Shown here piece by piece: positions 52,338 through 60,919 of a stretch of DNA of 64,000 nucleotides. Numbering within the stretch: position 1 is the first letter of the stretch; each line of letters starts with the position of its first letter. The notes under the pieces were generated by a model that had not been told where the DNA came from, made no database searches, and saw only the letters and a program-made list of their open reading frames with translations. A program made the translations under genes and the position numbers. The DNA is taken from NCBI GenBank assembly GCA_023390555.1, contig JAEWCQ010000014.1, positions 180,635-244,634 on the forward strand. Direction: 5' to 3'. This DNA comes from Bacillota bacterium. Lineage in GTDB: Bacteria; Bacillota; Clostridia; Lachnospirales; Lachnospiraceae.

Positions 52338-52387
52338 CCGCGAAAGCGGGAAAAATAAGAACTAAAATTTTCAGACCGCGAAGGCGG
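52338..52387 (+). repeat. Tandem mini-hairpins upstream of the ACP gene
   Basis: CCGC-GAAA-GCGG (52338-52349) and CCGC-GAAG-GCGG (52376-52387) are two hairpins with identical four-base stems and tetraloops of the GNRA or near-GNRA class, 38 bases apart. The second ends 13 bases before the ACP start codon. Confidence 0.6.
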
Positions 52388-52400
52388 TGAAAGGAGAAAC

Positions 52401-52679
52401 ATGGAACAGAATTTAACCATTGAAGAAGAAGTAAGAGATATGATTTTTGAGAGATTGCGGATTGACTATATTGCAAAAGAGGATGTCAACTATGATGCAC
52501 CTATTTTTGCATCGTTCGACTCGGAGGGAGAGGGGCTTGGACTTGATTCCGTAGACGCGCTTGAACTGGTTGTCGGCTTGAAAGAAAAATACGGACTGGA
52601 AATCGGTGATGAAGATATGGGCATTTTCCAGAGTATTACATCCATTGCAGATTATGTGCGAGAGCATACCATACAGTGA
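52401..52679 (+). CDS. Acyl carrier protein of the cluster
   Basis: The 92-residue carrier protein has the phosphopantetheine-attachment motif GLGLDSVDALELV with Ser50 as the acceptor. It is slightly longer than housekeeping AcpP, with an insertion before the Ser (FDSEGEGLGL). It is highly acidic and would hold the growing chain as a thioester. GGAGAAAC precedes the ATG. It lies between a phytoene-desaturase-like gene and the ketosynthase, indicating a dedicated assembly line. Confidence 0.95.
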   Translation: MEQNLTIEEEVRDMIFERLRIDYIAKEDVNYDAPIFASFDSEGEGLGLDSVDALELVVGLKEKYGLEIGDEDMGIFQSITSIADYVREHTIQ

Positions 52680-52701
52680 TCGTGATCTGCGGCTGTCTGA
52701 T

Positions 52702-52727
52702 CCAATATCTGCATTTGCAGATATTGG
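52702..52727 (+). repeat. Perfect intercistronic hairpin between ACP and ketosynthase genes
   Basis: CCAATATCTGCA and TGCAGATATTGG are perfect 12-base arms around two bases, with no T-tract. It may stabilise the ACP-bearing part of the mRNA or block read-through partly, so the ACP can be made in excess. Confidence 0.75.
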
Positions 52728-52803
52728 GCAGAGGAATAACTGCGAAACCGGATTAGAAGCTATTTCTATTTCCAGCGGATGAAAGGGAGAATGAGGACGG
52801 GGA

Positions 52804-54003
52804 ATGAAAAAAAGAATTGTGATAACAGGCATTGGAGTCAGGGTTTCCAATGCAAAGAATTATGAAGAACTCATTAACAGCCTGAAATATTTAAAAGAGG
52901 GGCAGACGGAAATTGAACTATACGATACGAAAAAAATAAGGTCAAAGATTGGATGTCAGATTAAGGAAAAGCTGAACTATGAGGAAAAATGCGATGAAAG
53001 AACCACAGCAATCGCCTTTGAAGCAATGGATGATCTTTTTTGTGATAAAGAAATTGAAAAATTGATTCGCGATAATCGGGAAGATATCGTTTTTTCCTTT
53101 GCAACATCCATGTCGGGCAATCAGAATATGATGCGGTATGTGGATGCAGAAGAGGAAGAAAAGGGTAGCTGTGAGCAGTATGTTTATATTGTTCCTGATT
53201 TCATTAATAAAATCAGTCAGAAACTGGGGGTGGCAGGCCCTGCCTATACAACCATGTCTGCCTGTGCAGCCGGCACGGCAGCGGCTGGTGTCGCGGTAGA
53301 TGAGATAAGAGCAGGAAATACTTCCGTAGCAGTCGTAGGAGGAACAGATGCGCTGACACTGTTTTCCTCAGTCGGTTTCCATTCCCTGAAATCAATTGCG
53401 GAAGGGAACTGTATTCCATTTGATAAAAACAGGGCAGGGATCAATCTTGGAGAGGCAAGTGCATTTCTTGTGCTCGAAGAGTTCGAGCATGCAAAAGCCA
53501 GAAAGGCAAAAATTTTTGCCGAGGTAATGGGGTATAGCGCAAAAAATGAAGCCTATCACATTACGTCTCCGCGGCCGGACGGGGAAGGTGCATACGTAGT
53601 CATGAAAGAAGCAATGGAAGATGCGGGTATCACGTTTACGGACGAAACAATATACATCAACGCACATGGTACCGGAACCAAGGCAAATGATTCGATGGAA
53701 ATTAAGGCAATCGAAAAATTATTCCAGCATAATCCGAATGTTTACGTTTCCTCAACAAAAGCAATCACCGGACATTGTCTGGGAGCTGCCGGAAGTATAG
53801 AACTCGCGATATCGGCTGCTGTTTTGGACAAACAGTTTATACCTGCCACATTCCGCACGGCAGATGTTATGGAAACATCCGGGAATATCAAGATTGTCAC
53901 AGAAAAATCAGAGGATCGGAAAATCGATTATGTGATTTCAAATTCATTTGCATTTGCCGGAAATACGGCGTGCATTATCCTGAAAAAATACAATGGGGAG
54001 TAA
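52804..54003 (+). CDS. 3-Oxoacyl-ACP synthase (KS-alpha, FabF-like)
   Basis: The 399-residue thiolase-fold ketosynthase has all three catalytic residues: Cys154 in TTMSACAAGTAAA, His288 in NAHGTGTKAND and His324 in KAITGHCLGAAGS. It elongates an ACP-bound chain with malonyl-ACP. The housekeeping FabF would not be expected within such a cluster; the CLF-like gene downstream marks it as the alpha subunit of a heterodimer. GGGGA precedes the ATG. The stop lies 3 bases before the next start. Confidence 0.95.
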   Translation: MKKRIVITGIGVRVSNAKNYEELINSLKYLKEGQTEIELYDTKKIRSKIGCQIKEKLNYEEKCDERTTAIAFEAMDDLFCDKEIEKLIRDNREDIVFSFATSMSGNQNMMRYVDAEEEEKGSCEQYVYIVPDFINKISQKLGVAGPAYTTMSACAAGTAAAGVAVDEIRAGNTSVAVVGGTDALTLFSSVGFHSLKSIAEGNCIPFDKNRAGINLGEASAFLVLEEFEHAKARKAKIFAEVMGYSAKNEAYHITSPRPDGEGAYVVMKEAMEDAGITFTDETIYINAHGTGTKANDSMEIKAIEKLFQHNPNVYVSSTKAITGHCLGAAGSIELAISAAVLDKQFIPATFRTADVMETSGNIKIVTEKSEDRKIDYVISNSFAFAGNTACIILKKYNGE

Positions 54004-54006
54004 ATT

Positions 54007-55170
54007 ATGATACTGATTACCGGAAATAATATCGCAGCACTTTATTTAAGTGCATATTTTGAAATGAAAAAGATAGAATACCGGAGATTCTACACAAACG
54101 AGATCACGGACTACACCTTTTATTTTAATGATTCTGCCGACGGTATGCAAAAAAAGGCGATGGATTTAATCGGATACCGGCAGGAATATAGGCAAAATCG
54201 TTTCTTTACCATAAGATCCGATCAGAGAGATTACCAGATTGGTATGGAACTCGAATCACTTACAGACCGTCTGGGGGAACTGCATGAGGAAGAAAAGGGT
54301 AATCTGAAGCAGTGGAATGAGATCGTGGATGCGATTGGACGGGAATGGAGACAGGTGACCGATCATCACTTTCAGATGAAAGTGGACATGAAGTCGCAGA
54401 TGGCAAGAAATTTCAGGATGGGCTATCAGGAGTTTGTGAAAAGTCATAGCAACGATGCGGAACTGCAGAATCTGCTTTTGTCATTGGTGCCGCGAAGGGA
54501 TATATCACTGAATACCGCAGCGGGCTACATACGCAATCAGATTTTTGATCCGGGTTTCCGGGAGAACAGAATAAAAGAATTTACGGAATTTCTCCGACAG
54601 AGGCAAAAAGAGGAAAATCAGATCAAAATCGGTGCTTTTGAGGAACTGAAAATAAACAGGGAGGAAAAAACGGTTCTTTATAACGGAACGGAAATTCCGT
54701 ATGACCGGTTGATCCTTGCAGCGGATACCTGCGAAAGCAATGTCAGACTGGCTACGTATTATGTGGACTGCGAGAATGAAACACATGACAGCTATACGTT
54801 TCTGGCGCTGGATGATATGGAAGAAGCCGGTATGAACCAGATTATTTTATGGAGAGATCAGCAGGGAGACCGGCTGGATGTCTATTATGAAAACACAAGC
54901 GCAGACGAAGAAAAGATAACAGAATATCTGGCGGAAAAACTGCCGTATCTGCGCATACAAAAAGCAGTGACATACGATGAATTAAAGCGGCAATATGGAT
55001 GCGGGAATTTTGCGGGATGGGCATTCAGCTGTATGGAAAATATGAAAAACCCGATGGATTGCCGGAAGAAGGATGTCATAGACATAACAAAATGGGGAAA
55101 TGCCCATTTTACTAGTTCCCTGCTGGCGATAGAACTCTGCAATCAGGCAGGCATGCCTGGAAAGGAGTAG
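54007..55170 (+). CDS. Degenerate phytoene-desaturase-like protein
   Basis: The 387-residue protein has the fold order of the CrtI-like genes in the cluster (short N-terminal strand LITGNNIAALYLSAYF, a central strand-rich part with PYDRLILAADTCESN, and a C-terminal GNFAGWAFSCMENMK) but the GxGxxG FAD motif is replaced by GNNIAA, and the C-terminal GxxG-type FAD motif is not obvious. It is therefore probably non-catalytic or binds its flavin atypically. It is placed between the KS and CLF-like genes. I am not certain of the family; a diverged oxidoreductase is the best reading. Confidence 0.5.
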   Translation: MILITGNNIAALYLSAYFEMKKIEYRRFYTNEITDYTFYFNDSADGMQKKAMDLIGYRQEYRQNRFFTIRSDQRDYQIGMELESLTDRLGELHEEEKGNLKQWNEIVDAIGREWRQVTDHHFQMKVDMKSQMARNFRMGYQEFVKSHSNDAELQNLLLSLVPRRDISLNTAAGYIRNQIFDPGFRENRIKEFTEFLRQRQKEENQIKIGAFEELKINREEKTVLYNGTEIPYDRLILAADTCESNVRLATYYVDCENETHDSYTFLALDDMEEAGMNQIILWRDQQGDRLDVYYENTSADEEKITEYLAEKLPYLRIQKAVTYDELKRQYGCGNFAGWAFSCMENMKNPMDCRKKDVIDITKWGNAHFTSSLLAIELCNQAGMPGKE

Positions 55171-55180
55171 AGAAAAGCAT

Positions 55181-56158
55181 ATGGATAAAATTGCAATCAT
55201 GGGCTGGGGAATTATTTCCGAGCTTGGAAATGACGAAGAAGAAATTTTAGCAAACTGGGACAGAAAAAAAGAAATTACAGGTGGAAGTATTGCGTTTGTA
55301 CATAAGCTTGATCCGCGAAAAATAAGAAGGATGAGCCGGCTGGCCAAAATGCTCACCAGCGTATCGGAAAACAGTCTGACAATGGCAGGGGAAAGCGGCG
55401 GAGAAAATACGGGCATTATCATGAATACGGCGTACGGCTCCATCAATGTGAATCTGGATTTTGGAAAGATTATAAGCGAGCCAGAGCTGGCAAGTCCGAT
55501 GGATTTTGCCAATACGGTTTCCAATGCCGCATTGGGACATGTTGCTCTATATTTTGATTTGAGAGGGCCTAGTACGCTCCTGATGGGGAGCGACGTCATT
55601 GCATATTCTATGAGACAGCTGGAGAAAAAAGAGGATCGTGCAATCATAGTCTGCGGCGGAGATGAATACTGTATGCCGATCGCTCATTATGCGCAGAAAA
55701 AGTACGGACACAGCTGTCTGGGAGAAGGTGTGGCAGCTATTCTTTTGAAAAGGGGCTGCAAAAGCGAATGGGGTTCTATCATTGGAGAGGCGCAGGGCGG
55801 ACTTGGATTTTTTCCTCTGTATGAACCGTGCAGGGATGTGACGGATGCATACAAAAGAGTCATAAAGAAAGTGCTTGCTTCTTCCGGTTTGGAAACGAAT
55901 GAAGTTGATGCGGTATTTCTGTCATCTGATCCATGCAGCGGTGTGAGAACCTATGAAGAAAACGCAGTACACGAAATATTCGGCAAAGAAATTCCGAAAG
56001 AATTGATCAAAGATCGGACAGGGGAGAGCTTTGGAGCCAGTGCACTTTCCAGTGTGATTGCCGCATCTGTCATGATCAGGAACAATCGATATCAGAGGGT
56101 GCTTGTATTGGGACTTGAAGTCTCCGGAACATTGGAAGCATTTATAATCAGCAAATGA
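55181..56158 (+). CDS. Chain-length-factor-like ketosynthase partner (KS-beta)
   Basis: The 325-residue ketosynthase-fold protein has lost all three catalytic residues: the active-site Cys position aligns with Asp138 (GPSTLLMGSD), the first His aligns with Asp in SSDPCSG, and the second with Glu in RTGESFGASAL. It is shorter than KS-alpha, with a truncated N-terminal region. These are the features of a chain length factor that forms a heterodimer with KS-alpha and sets chain length. It lies one gene downstream of KS-alpha. Confidence 0.85.
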   Translation: MDKIAIMGWGIISELGNDEEEILANWDRKKEITGGSIAFVHKLDPRKIRRMSRLAKMLTSVSENSLTMAGESGGENTGIIMNTAYGSINVNLDFGKIISEPELASPMDFANTVSNAALGHVALYFDLRGPSTLLMGSDVIAYSMRQLEKKEDRAIIVCGGDEYCMPIAHYAQKKYGHSCLGEGVAAILLKRGCKSEWGSIIGEAQGGLGFFPLYEPCRDVTDAYKRVIKKVLASSGLETNEVDAVFLSSDPCSGVRTYEENAVHEIFGKEIPKELIKDRTGESFGASALSSVIAASVMIRNNRYQRVLVLGLEVSGTLEAFIISK

Positions 56159-56170
56159 GGAGGATATGCA

Positions 56171-56917
56171 ATGTTTGATTTTACCGGGAAAAATATTCTG
56201 ATCACAGGCGGAACCAGGGGAATCGGTCTGGGCCTCCTGAAAGAATTCGCAGCCAAGGGGGCGAATGTGGCGTTTTTGTATGGCACGGCGGCCGATAAAG
56301 CGGCAGAGGTCGAAGCAGAGTGGGCCGGCAGCGGTGTACGTGTAAGCGGGTATCAGACGGATGTGAGCGATTTTGAGGCTGTCAAACTGATTGTGAAAAG
56401 GATTCTGACAGACTTTGGCGGAATCGATGTACTGATCAATAATGCCGGGATTACCAGAGACGGATATATGATGTTTATGTCTCAGGAATCATGGGGAAAT
56501 GTACTGGATGTCAATCTGACGGGAACCTTCAACGTGACCAAGCAGCTCATCACACATTTCCTGAGCAAGAAAAAAGGAAAAATAATTAATATCACTTCGG
56601 TCAGCGGAATTACGGGAATGGCAGGGCAGACAAACTATTCCGCATCAAAGGCCGGTATCATCGGACTGACACAGAGTCTTACCAAAGAGCTTGCCGTGAA
56701 AAACATCAATGTAAATGCAATTGCACCGGGATATATCCAGACAGAAATGCTCGATACGATACCGGAAAAGATGAAAGAGAAATTTGTGAGTGAGATACCG
56801 GCCGGCAGAATCGGAAGTGTAACAGATGTGGCCAACGCTGCAATGTTTCTGGCGTCCGATTATTCGGATTACATCAATGGGCAGGTTCTGATTGTAGACG
56901 GAGGCCTGACAGCTTGA
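56171..56917 (+). CDS. 3-Oxoacyl-ACP reductase (FabG-like KR)
   Basis: The 248-residue classical SDR has GGTRGIGLGLLKEFA, NNAGITRDGYMMFM, catalytic Ser in ITSVSGITGM, YSASKAGIIGL and IVDGGLTA. It matches FabG closely, including the NxAGIxRD motif. It reduces the beta-keto group of ACP-bound intermediates with NADPH. It overlaps the next SDR start by 4 bases. GAGGAGG precedes its ATG. Confidence 0.93.
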   Translation: MFDFTGKNILITGGTRGIGLGLLKEFAAKGANVAFLYGTAADKAAEVEAEWAGSGVRVSGYQTDVSDFEAVKLIVKRILTDFGGIDVLINNAGITRDGYMMFMSQESWGNVLDVNLTGTFNVTKQLITHFLSKKKGKIINITSVSGITGMAGQTNYSASKAGIIGLTQSLTKELAVKNINVNAIAPGYIQTEMLDTIPEKMKEKFVSEIPAGRIGSVTDVANAAMFLASDYSDYINGQVLIVDGGLTA

Positions 56918-57615
56918 AAAAGAATGTATTGATCTTAGGTGCGATGGGGATTCTCGGAAGAAAAATCACAGAAGCATTCCGAGAAGAAAATCTGATCCTT
57001 TGTGATATCCGGGAGGATACAGAATATGCCGGAGATTTTTCTTACAGGAAGTGTGATGTCTGCAGAGAAAAGGATGTGGAAGATGTCGCAAAATATCTGG
57101 AAGAAACAAACATGGGCATCGATGTTCTCATCTATACGGCTGGTATCTATGAAAGAGGAAAGGTCGAGGAACTGTCCATAGAACAGTGGAGAAAATCGCT
57201 GGATATCAATGTAACCGGACTTTTCATCGTCTTGCGCGGGCTGATCCGGTATATGAAACCGGATGGGAAAATCATTGCGGTGGCATCACAGTTTGGGCAG
57301 GTCGGTGTATACGAATCGGCTGCCTATTGTGCATCAAAAGCAGCCATGATCAATCTGATCCGATCGGTTGCGCTTGATTACGGTGCAAAAAAGATACAGG
57401 CAAATTGCGTCTGTCCCGGTTTTTTTGAATCCGGATTCCTCAGTGATATCGAAAAAAATGTCCATATGAAACGGGAATGGATGGCCGTATTGTCCATGCT
57501 TCCCAAAAGTAAGATAAAGGCGGATGAAGTTGTAGCGGTCATTCAGATGCTCAGCAGCAATTCCGGTATCACCGGTCAGTGCATTACGGTAGATGGCGGA
57601 TATACGGCACGATAA
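56914..57615 (+). CDS. Second SDR/ketoreductase (FabG-like)
   Basis: The 233-residue SDR starts at TTG overlapping the previous stop, with GGAGG upstream. It has a shorter cofactor motif ILGAMGILGRK, YTAGIYERG, the Ser in AVASQFGQVG and YCASKAAMINL. More diverged than the first copy, it may act on a different intermediate or form a heteromer with it. Two KRs are common in highly reducing type II polyketide clusters. Confidence 0.88.
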   Translation: MKKNVLILGAMGILGRKITEAFREENLILCDIREDTEYAGDFSYRKCDVCREKDVEDVAKYLEETNMGIDVLIYTAGIYERGKVEELSIEQWRKSLDINVTGLFIVLRGLIRYMKPDGKIIAVASQFGQVGVYESAAYCASKAAMINLIRSVALDYGAKKIQANCVCPGFFESGFLSDIEKNVHMKREWMAVLSMLPKSKIKADEVVAVIQMLSSNSGITGQCITVDGGYTAR

Positions 57616-57636
57616 CAAAACGAAGAAGGTAGTAGA

Positions 57637-58074
57637 ATGAAACCATTTGAATATAAGACCATTGTTCGGTTCAGCGACACAGATTTGTATGGAGTGGTGC
57701 ATCACAGTAATTATTTTAAGTGGCTGGAAGAAGCACGCATTCAGCTTCTGGAAGAAATCATCGGTCTGGATATGGCTTGGATGGAGAAAGAGAGCCTGAG
57801 ATTCCCGGTGATAAAAGTCGAGGGCAAATATAAAAAGTCTGTATTTGCAAGAGAAAAAATCACGGTCAATACCTATCTGTATTACGACGGAACGGCAAAA
57901 CTGACCTTTCAATATGAAGTGCTCGATGAAGATGAAAAAGTCTGCTTTGCGGGAAAAACGGAACATGCCGTATTGCATGGAGACCGGATGCTGTTAAGAA
58001 TGCCGGACGATTTTGACCGGCGAATCAGGGAAAAAATAAAGGAATATGGAGAAGGGTATATCATAGTATGCTGA
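57637..58074 (+). CDS. YbgC-type acyl-CoA/acyl-ACP thioesterase (4HBT hotdog)
   Basis: The 145-residue hotdog protein has FSDTDLYGVVHHSNYFKWLEEARIQL with the catalytic Asp, RFPVIKVEGKYKKSV and a final EHAV strand. These enzymes release fatty acids from ACP or CoA. In this cluster it could terminate or edit chains. The stop overlaps the next gene's start by 7 bases. AAGAAGG precedes the ATG. Confidence 0.92.
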   Translation: MKPFEYKTIVRFSDTDLYGVVHHSNYFKWLEEARIQLLEEIIGLDMAWMEKESLRFPVIKVEGKYKKSVFAREKITVNTYLYYDGTAKLTFQYEVLDEDEKVCFAGKTEHAVLHGDRMLLRMPDDFDRRIREKIKEYGEGYIIVC

Positions 58075-58946
58075 ACGGGGAAAAACAGACGATTAAGAAT
58101 GGGTTTAAAAAAGATTATATTGTCTATAAACAAATTCAGCCTGAATTTAGTGCGATACATACCAAGCTGTGCGGAGACGGGATGGAGCTGGAGGAAGCCC
58201 TGCTTTATTTACTCGGCAACGGCTATGCACTTGATCTCGTGAATGGGGAACTGGAGCTGTTCAATTCCACGTTCCTGAGCGATTTGTGCGGAAGTCTGGG
58301 AATCTATCTGGAAGGATACCGGTATTCGAATCAGCAGACCTATTATGAAGAGGTCCGAAGGAATTCGCTGATTAATGTCGCACCGCCCATGATCTACGTA
58401 ACATACGATGCGGGGACGTATCTTTCTCTGGTGCGTAACGTCTATGAAAATAAGCAGTATGAAGTGATTGATCCAATTGCAAAAGAGCTGAGGATCATTG
58501 GAGAAGAGCAGGTGGATTACCAGCAGCCCTGGTATATGATGAACAGTCCGAGGTTCATGCGGCCGGTTTTCCGTGATATGAATGAGATGATTCAATGTTC
58601 GATTTATAAGATGATGCAGACTTATCGGCAGCTGCGTCTCCGGAATGATCAAAGTTATTATAACTTCGATAAAAACGGGATTGCAGAAAAACTGGCGGAG
58701 ACCTCTAATCGGAAAACAAAGGCTTATAGAGACTTATTTGTCAAATCATTGCAGTATATGGAAAAGATGATCGGGCATTCCGACCGGCTCGAGGAAGGTA
58801 AGCAGGAAATTCTGGCACTGTGGGACACAGATGTGCAGCAGAAAAGCCAAAGCTATGAAACTGCTGTTCTAATCTGCGCGGCGGAAGAAAAAATCATGCA
58901 GCTGATAACGTCTATGACGGAAGAGAACAGGGGATATGGAAGATGA
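58068..58946 (+). CDS. Unrecognised 292-residue protein paired with BtrH-like enzyme 2
   Basis: I do not recognise this family with confidence. The 292-residue soluble protein has an N-terminal helical and beta section with YALDLVNGELELFNS and PPMIYVTYDAGTY, then a helical C-terminal half. A passage such as NKQYEVIDPIAKELRI resembles the His-Asp part of BtrH-like proteins, though without a clear nucleophile. The gene overlaps both neighbours by a few bases, and its product is identical in length to the partner protein at 49960 although I see no clear sequence similarity. Confidence 0.65.
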   Translation: MLNGEKQTIKNGFKKDYIVYKQIQPEFSAIHTKLCGDGMELEEALLYLLGNGYALDLVNGELELFNSTFLSDLCGSLGIYLEGYRYSNQQTYYEEVRRNSLINVAPPMIYVTYDAGTYLSLVRNVYENKQYEVIDPIAKELRIIGEEQVDYQQPWYMMNSPRFMRPVFRDMNEMIQCSIYKMMQTYRQLRLRNDQSYYNFDKNGIAEKLAETSNRKTKAYRDLFVKSLQYMEKMIGHSDRLEEGKQEILALWDTDVQQKSQSYETAVLICAAEEKIMQLITSMTEENRGYGR

Positions 58947-59953
58947 TTCTTGAAAACTATGTAAAATATCATGGCATCGGTTCTCATTGTACGACAACGA
59001 TGTTAAGGACACTTACCAACGCAGCCGGATTTCCTTTTTCCGAGGCGTACTGTCTTGGGCTTGGGAGCGGAATTGGCTTTACGTATCAGAAATATGTCGG
59101 AGTGGACTATTATTTTTTTACGGGAAGAAATGAATGCATCGAAGAGAATCTCGTAAATGTTCTCGGCGGAAAAATCTTAAAAGGGACGGACGATGACAGC
59201 CTGGCCGCCTGGAAATCTGCCTGCGAGCTGATTGATCAGGGAATACCGGTGATTCTGGAAGTAGATATGATGAAACTTTCCTATATCCGGGAAAAGCTGA
59301 ATTTGAAAAAGCAGTTTCATTTCGGGCTGCATACCGTTTTACTGATTGGATATGAAGAGGAATCTGCCTACATACTCGACTACATGTGGCGGAATCCAAT
59401 CAAAGTCACAGTGAGAGAACTTCAGGAGGCGAGAAACTCCAAGGATGCGCCCGTAAGACCGAACAATGCATGGAAGGCGCTGTTTGTGAAAAATAATGAT
59501 TTCGTTGATCTTCCCTATGTGACAACACAGGCAATCCGGATCAATGTACATAAATACAAAGAACCGTATGCATTTAAAATGGGACTGGAGGGCCTGCTGG
59601 TATTCAAAAGGGAGTTTGAACGCTGGCTGGAGAGAATGGACGCAGAGAAACGGAAAGATTACTTTTACATGATGAGTGTTCTCTTTGAAAAAGTAGGGAC
59701 GGGCGGCGGAAATTTCCGCAGGATGTACGGACAGTTTCTCGATGAAGCCGGTCGGATCATTCCAAATAAGGACTTTACAGAAGTATCTGCTGCGTACACC
59801 AGATGCTTTCATGCATGGAGGAAATTTTCGAGACATTTGGAACAACTGTCGGAACGGGACGACATCGGGAATGAAAAATGCCGGCTTCAGGAAGAATTGG
59901 AGAACATATGTGAGTATGAGACACAGGCGCTTGCACTGCTGGCACAGATATAA
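58943..59953 (+). CDS. BtrH-like acyltransferase (Cys/His/Asp) 2
   Basis: The 336-residue protein carries Cys16 in GIGSHCTTTMLRTL, the catalytic His region FHFGLHTVLLIGYEE (H126/H130) and Asp146 in YILDYMWRNP, which matches the Cys-His-Asp layout of BtrH N-terminal domains better than the copy at 48926. A second domain of about 150 helical residues corresponds to the DUF4872-like tail. BtrH-type enzymes transfer acyl groups from ACP to amines. It is probably the step that loads the chain on an acceptor. It overlaps the 292-residue partner by 4 bases. Confidence 0.75.
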   Translation: MILENYVKYHGIGSHCTTTMLRTLTNAAGFPFSEAYCLGLGSGIGFTYQKYVGVDYYFFTGRNECIEENLVNVLGGKILKGTDDDSLAAWKSACELIDQGIPVILEVDMMKLSYIREKLNLKKQFHFGLHTVLLIGYEEESAYILDYMWRNPIKVTVRELQEARNSKDAPVRPNNAWKALFVKNNDFVDLPYVTTQAIRINVHKYKEPYAFKMGLEGLLVFKREFERWLERMDAEKRKDYFYMMSVLFEKVGTGGGNFRRMYGQFLDEAGRIIPNKDFTEVSAAYTRCFHAWRKFSRHLEQLSERDDIGNEKCRLQEELENICEYETQALALLAQI

Positions 59954-59968
59954 AATGAGGGGACGCTT

Positions 59969-60898
59969 ATGAAGAAAATAGCATTTTTGTTTCCCGGACA
60001 GGGAGCACAGTATGTTGGAATGGGAGCAGGATTTTATGAAAATTCCGGTGCTGTCCGTGAGATATATGAAATGGCATCAGAGGCAGCGGGAGTGAATATC
60101 GCGGATCTGTGTTTGAAACAGAATGAGGAGATTCATAAAACAGAATATACACAGATTGCAATCCTTGCCACAGAGGCCGCACTGCTGAAGCTGGTTCAGG
60201 ATAAGGGGATTGTTCCGGATATCTGTGCCGGAATCAGTCTGGGTGAGTACGCGGCATTGATTGCATCCGGAGTGTTAAGCAGGAAAGATGCCTTTTCTGT
60301 GGTAAGAAAAAGAGGTTTATTTATGCAGGAGGCATATCCGACCGGAGGTGCCATGATGGCGGTCATCGGTGGAGAGATTGAAACCATAGAAAGAGTCTGT
60401 CTTACATGCAGTGCGTTGGGAATTGTTTCGGTGGCCAATTACAACTGTCCGGGACAGGCGGTTATATCCGGGGAAGAAGCGGCGGTAAAAGCAGCTGCGG
60501 AGAAACTAATGGATCATGGTGTCAGAAAGTGTATATCTCTGAGGGTCAGCGGACCGTTTCATACAAAACTGCTCGAGGGTGCCGGCACAAAGCTGCGGGA
60601 AGTTCTTGCGCATATTCCGGTAAACGAGATAGAGATTCCTTATCTATCGAATACGCTGGCAGAAATTGTTACGGATAAGTCCATGGTCAGAGAACTGCTG
60701 GTTCGTCAGGTATCCGAAGCGGTTCGCTGGGAGCAGTCTGTCCGCCGGATGTTGGAAGAGGGAGTGACGGATTTTGTGGAAATCGGACCGGGGAGGACGC
60801 TGGCAGGTTTTGTGAAGAAAATAGATCGGACGGCACGTGTCATAAATATTGATAAATATGAGGATTTTGAACAGAGCATGGAGAAGCTTTTCAATTAA
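59969..60898 (+). CDS. fabD: Malonyl-CoA:ACP transacylase (FabD-like)
   Basis: The 309-residue acyltransferase has FLFPGQGAQYVGMG, the nucleophile Ser90 in AGISLGEYAALIASG, and His in RVSGPFHTKLL. The usual His before the nucleophile is Ile here (GIS), but clostridial FabD proteins commonly have a hydrophobic residue at this place. It loads malonyl units on the ACP. Its presence beside the ACP means the assembly line does not have to depend on the primary fatty acid synthase. Confidence 0.95.
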   Translation: MKKIAFLFPGQGAQYVGMGAGFYENSGAVREIYEMASEAAGVNIADLCLKQNEEIHKTEYTQIAILATEAALLKLVQDKGIVPDICAGISLGEYAALIASGVLSRKDAFSVVRKRGLFMQEAYPTGGAMMAVIGGEIETIERVCLTCSALGIVSVANYNCPGQAVISGEEAAVKAAAEKLMDHGVRKCISLRVSGPFHTKLLEGAGTKLREVLAHIPVNEIEIPYLSNTLAEIVTDKSMVRELLVRQVSEAVRWEQSVRRMLEEGVTDFVEIGPGRTLAGFVKKIDRTARVINIDKYEDFEQSMEKLFN

Positions 60899-60919
60899 GC
60901 GGATGGAGGAAGATCTACG

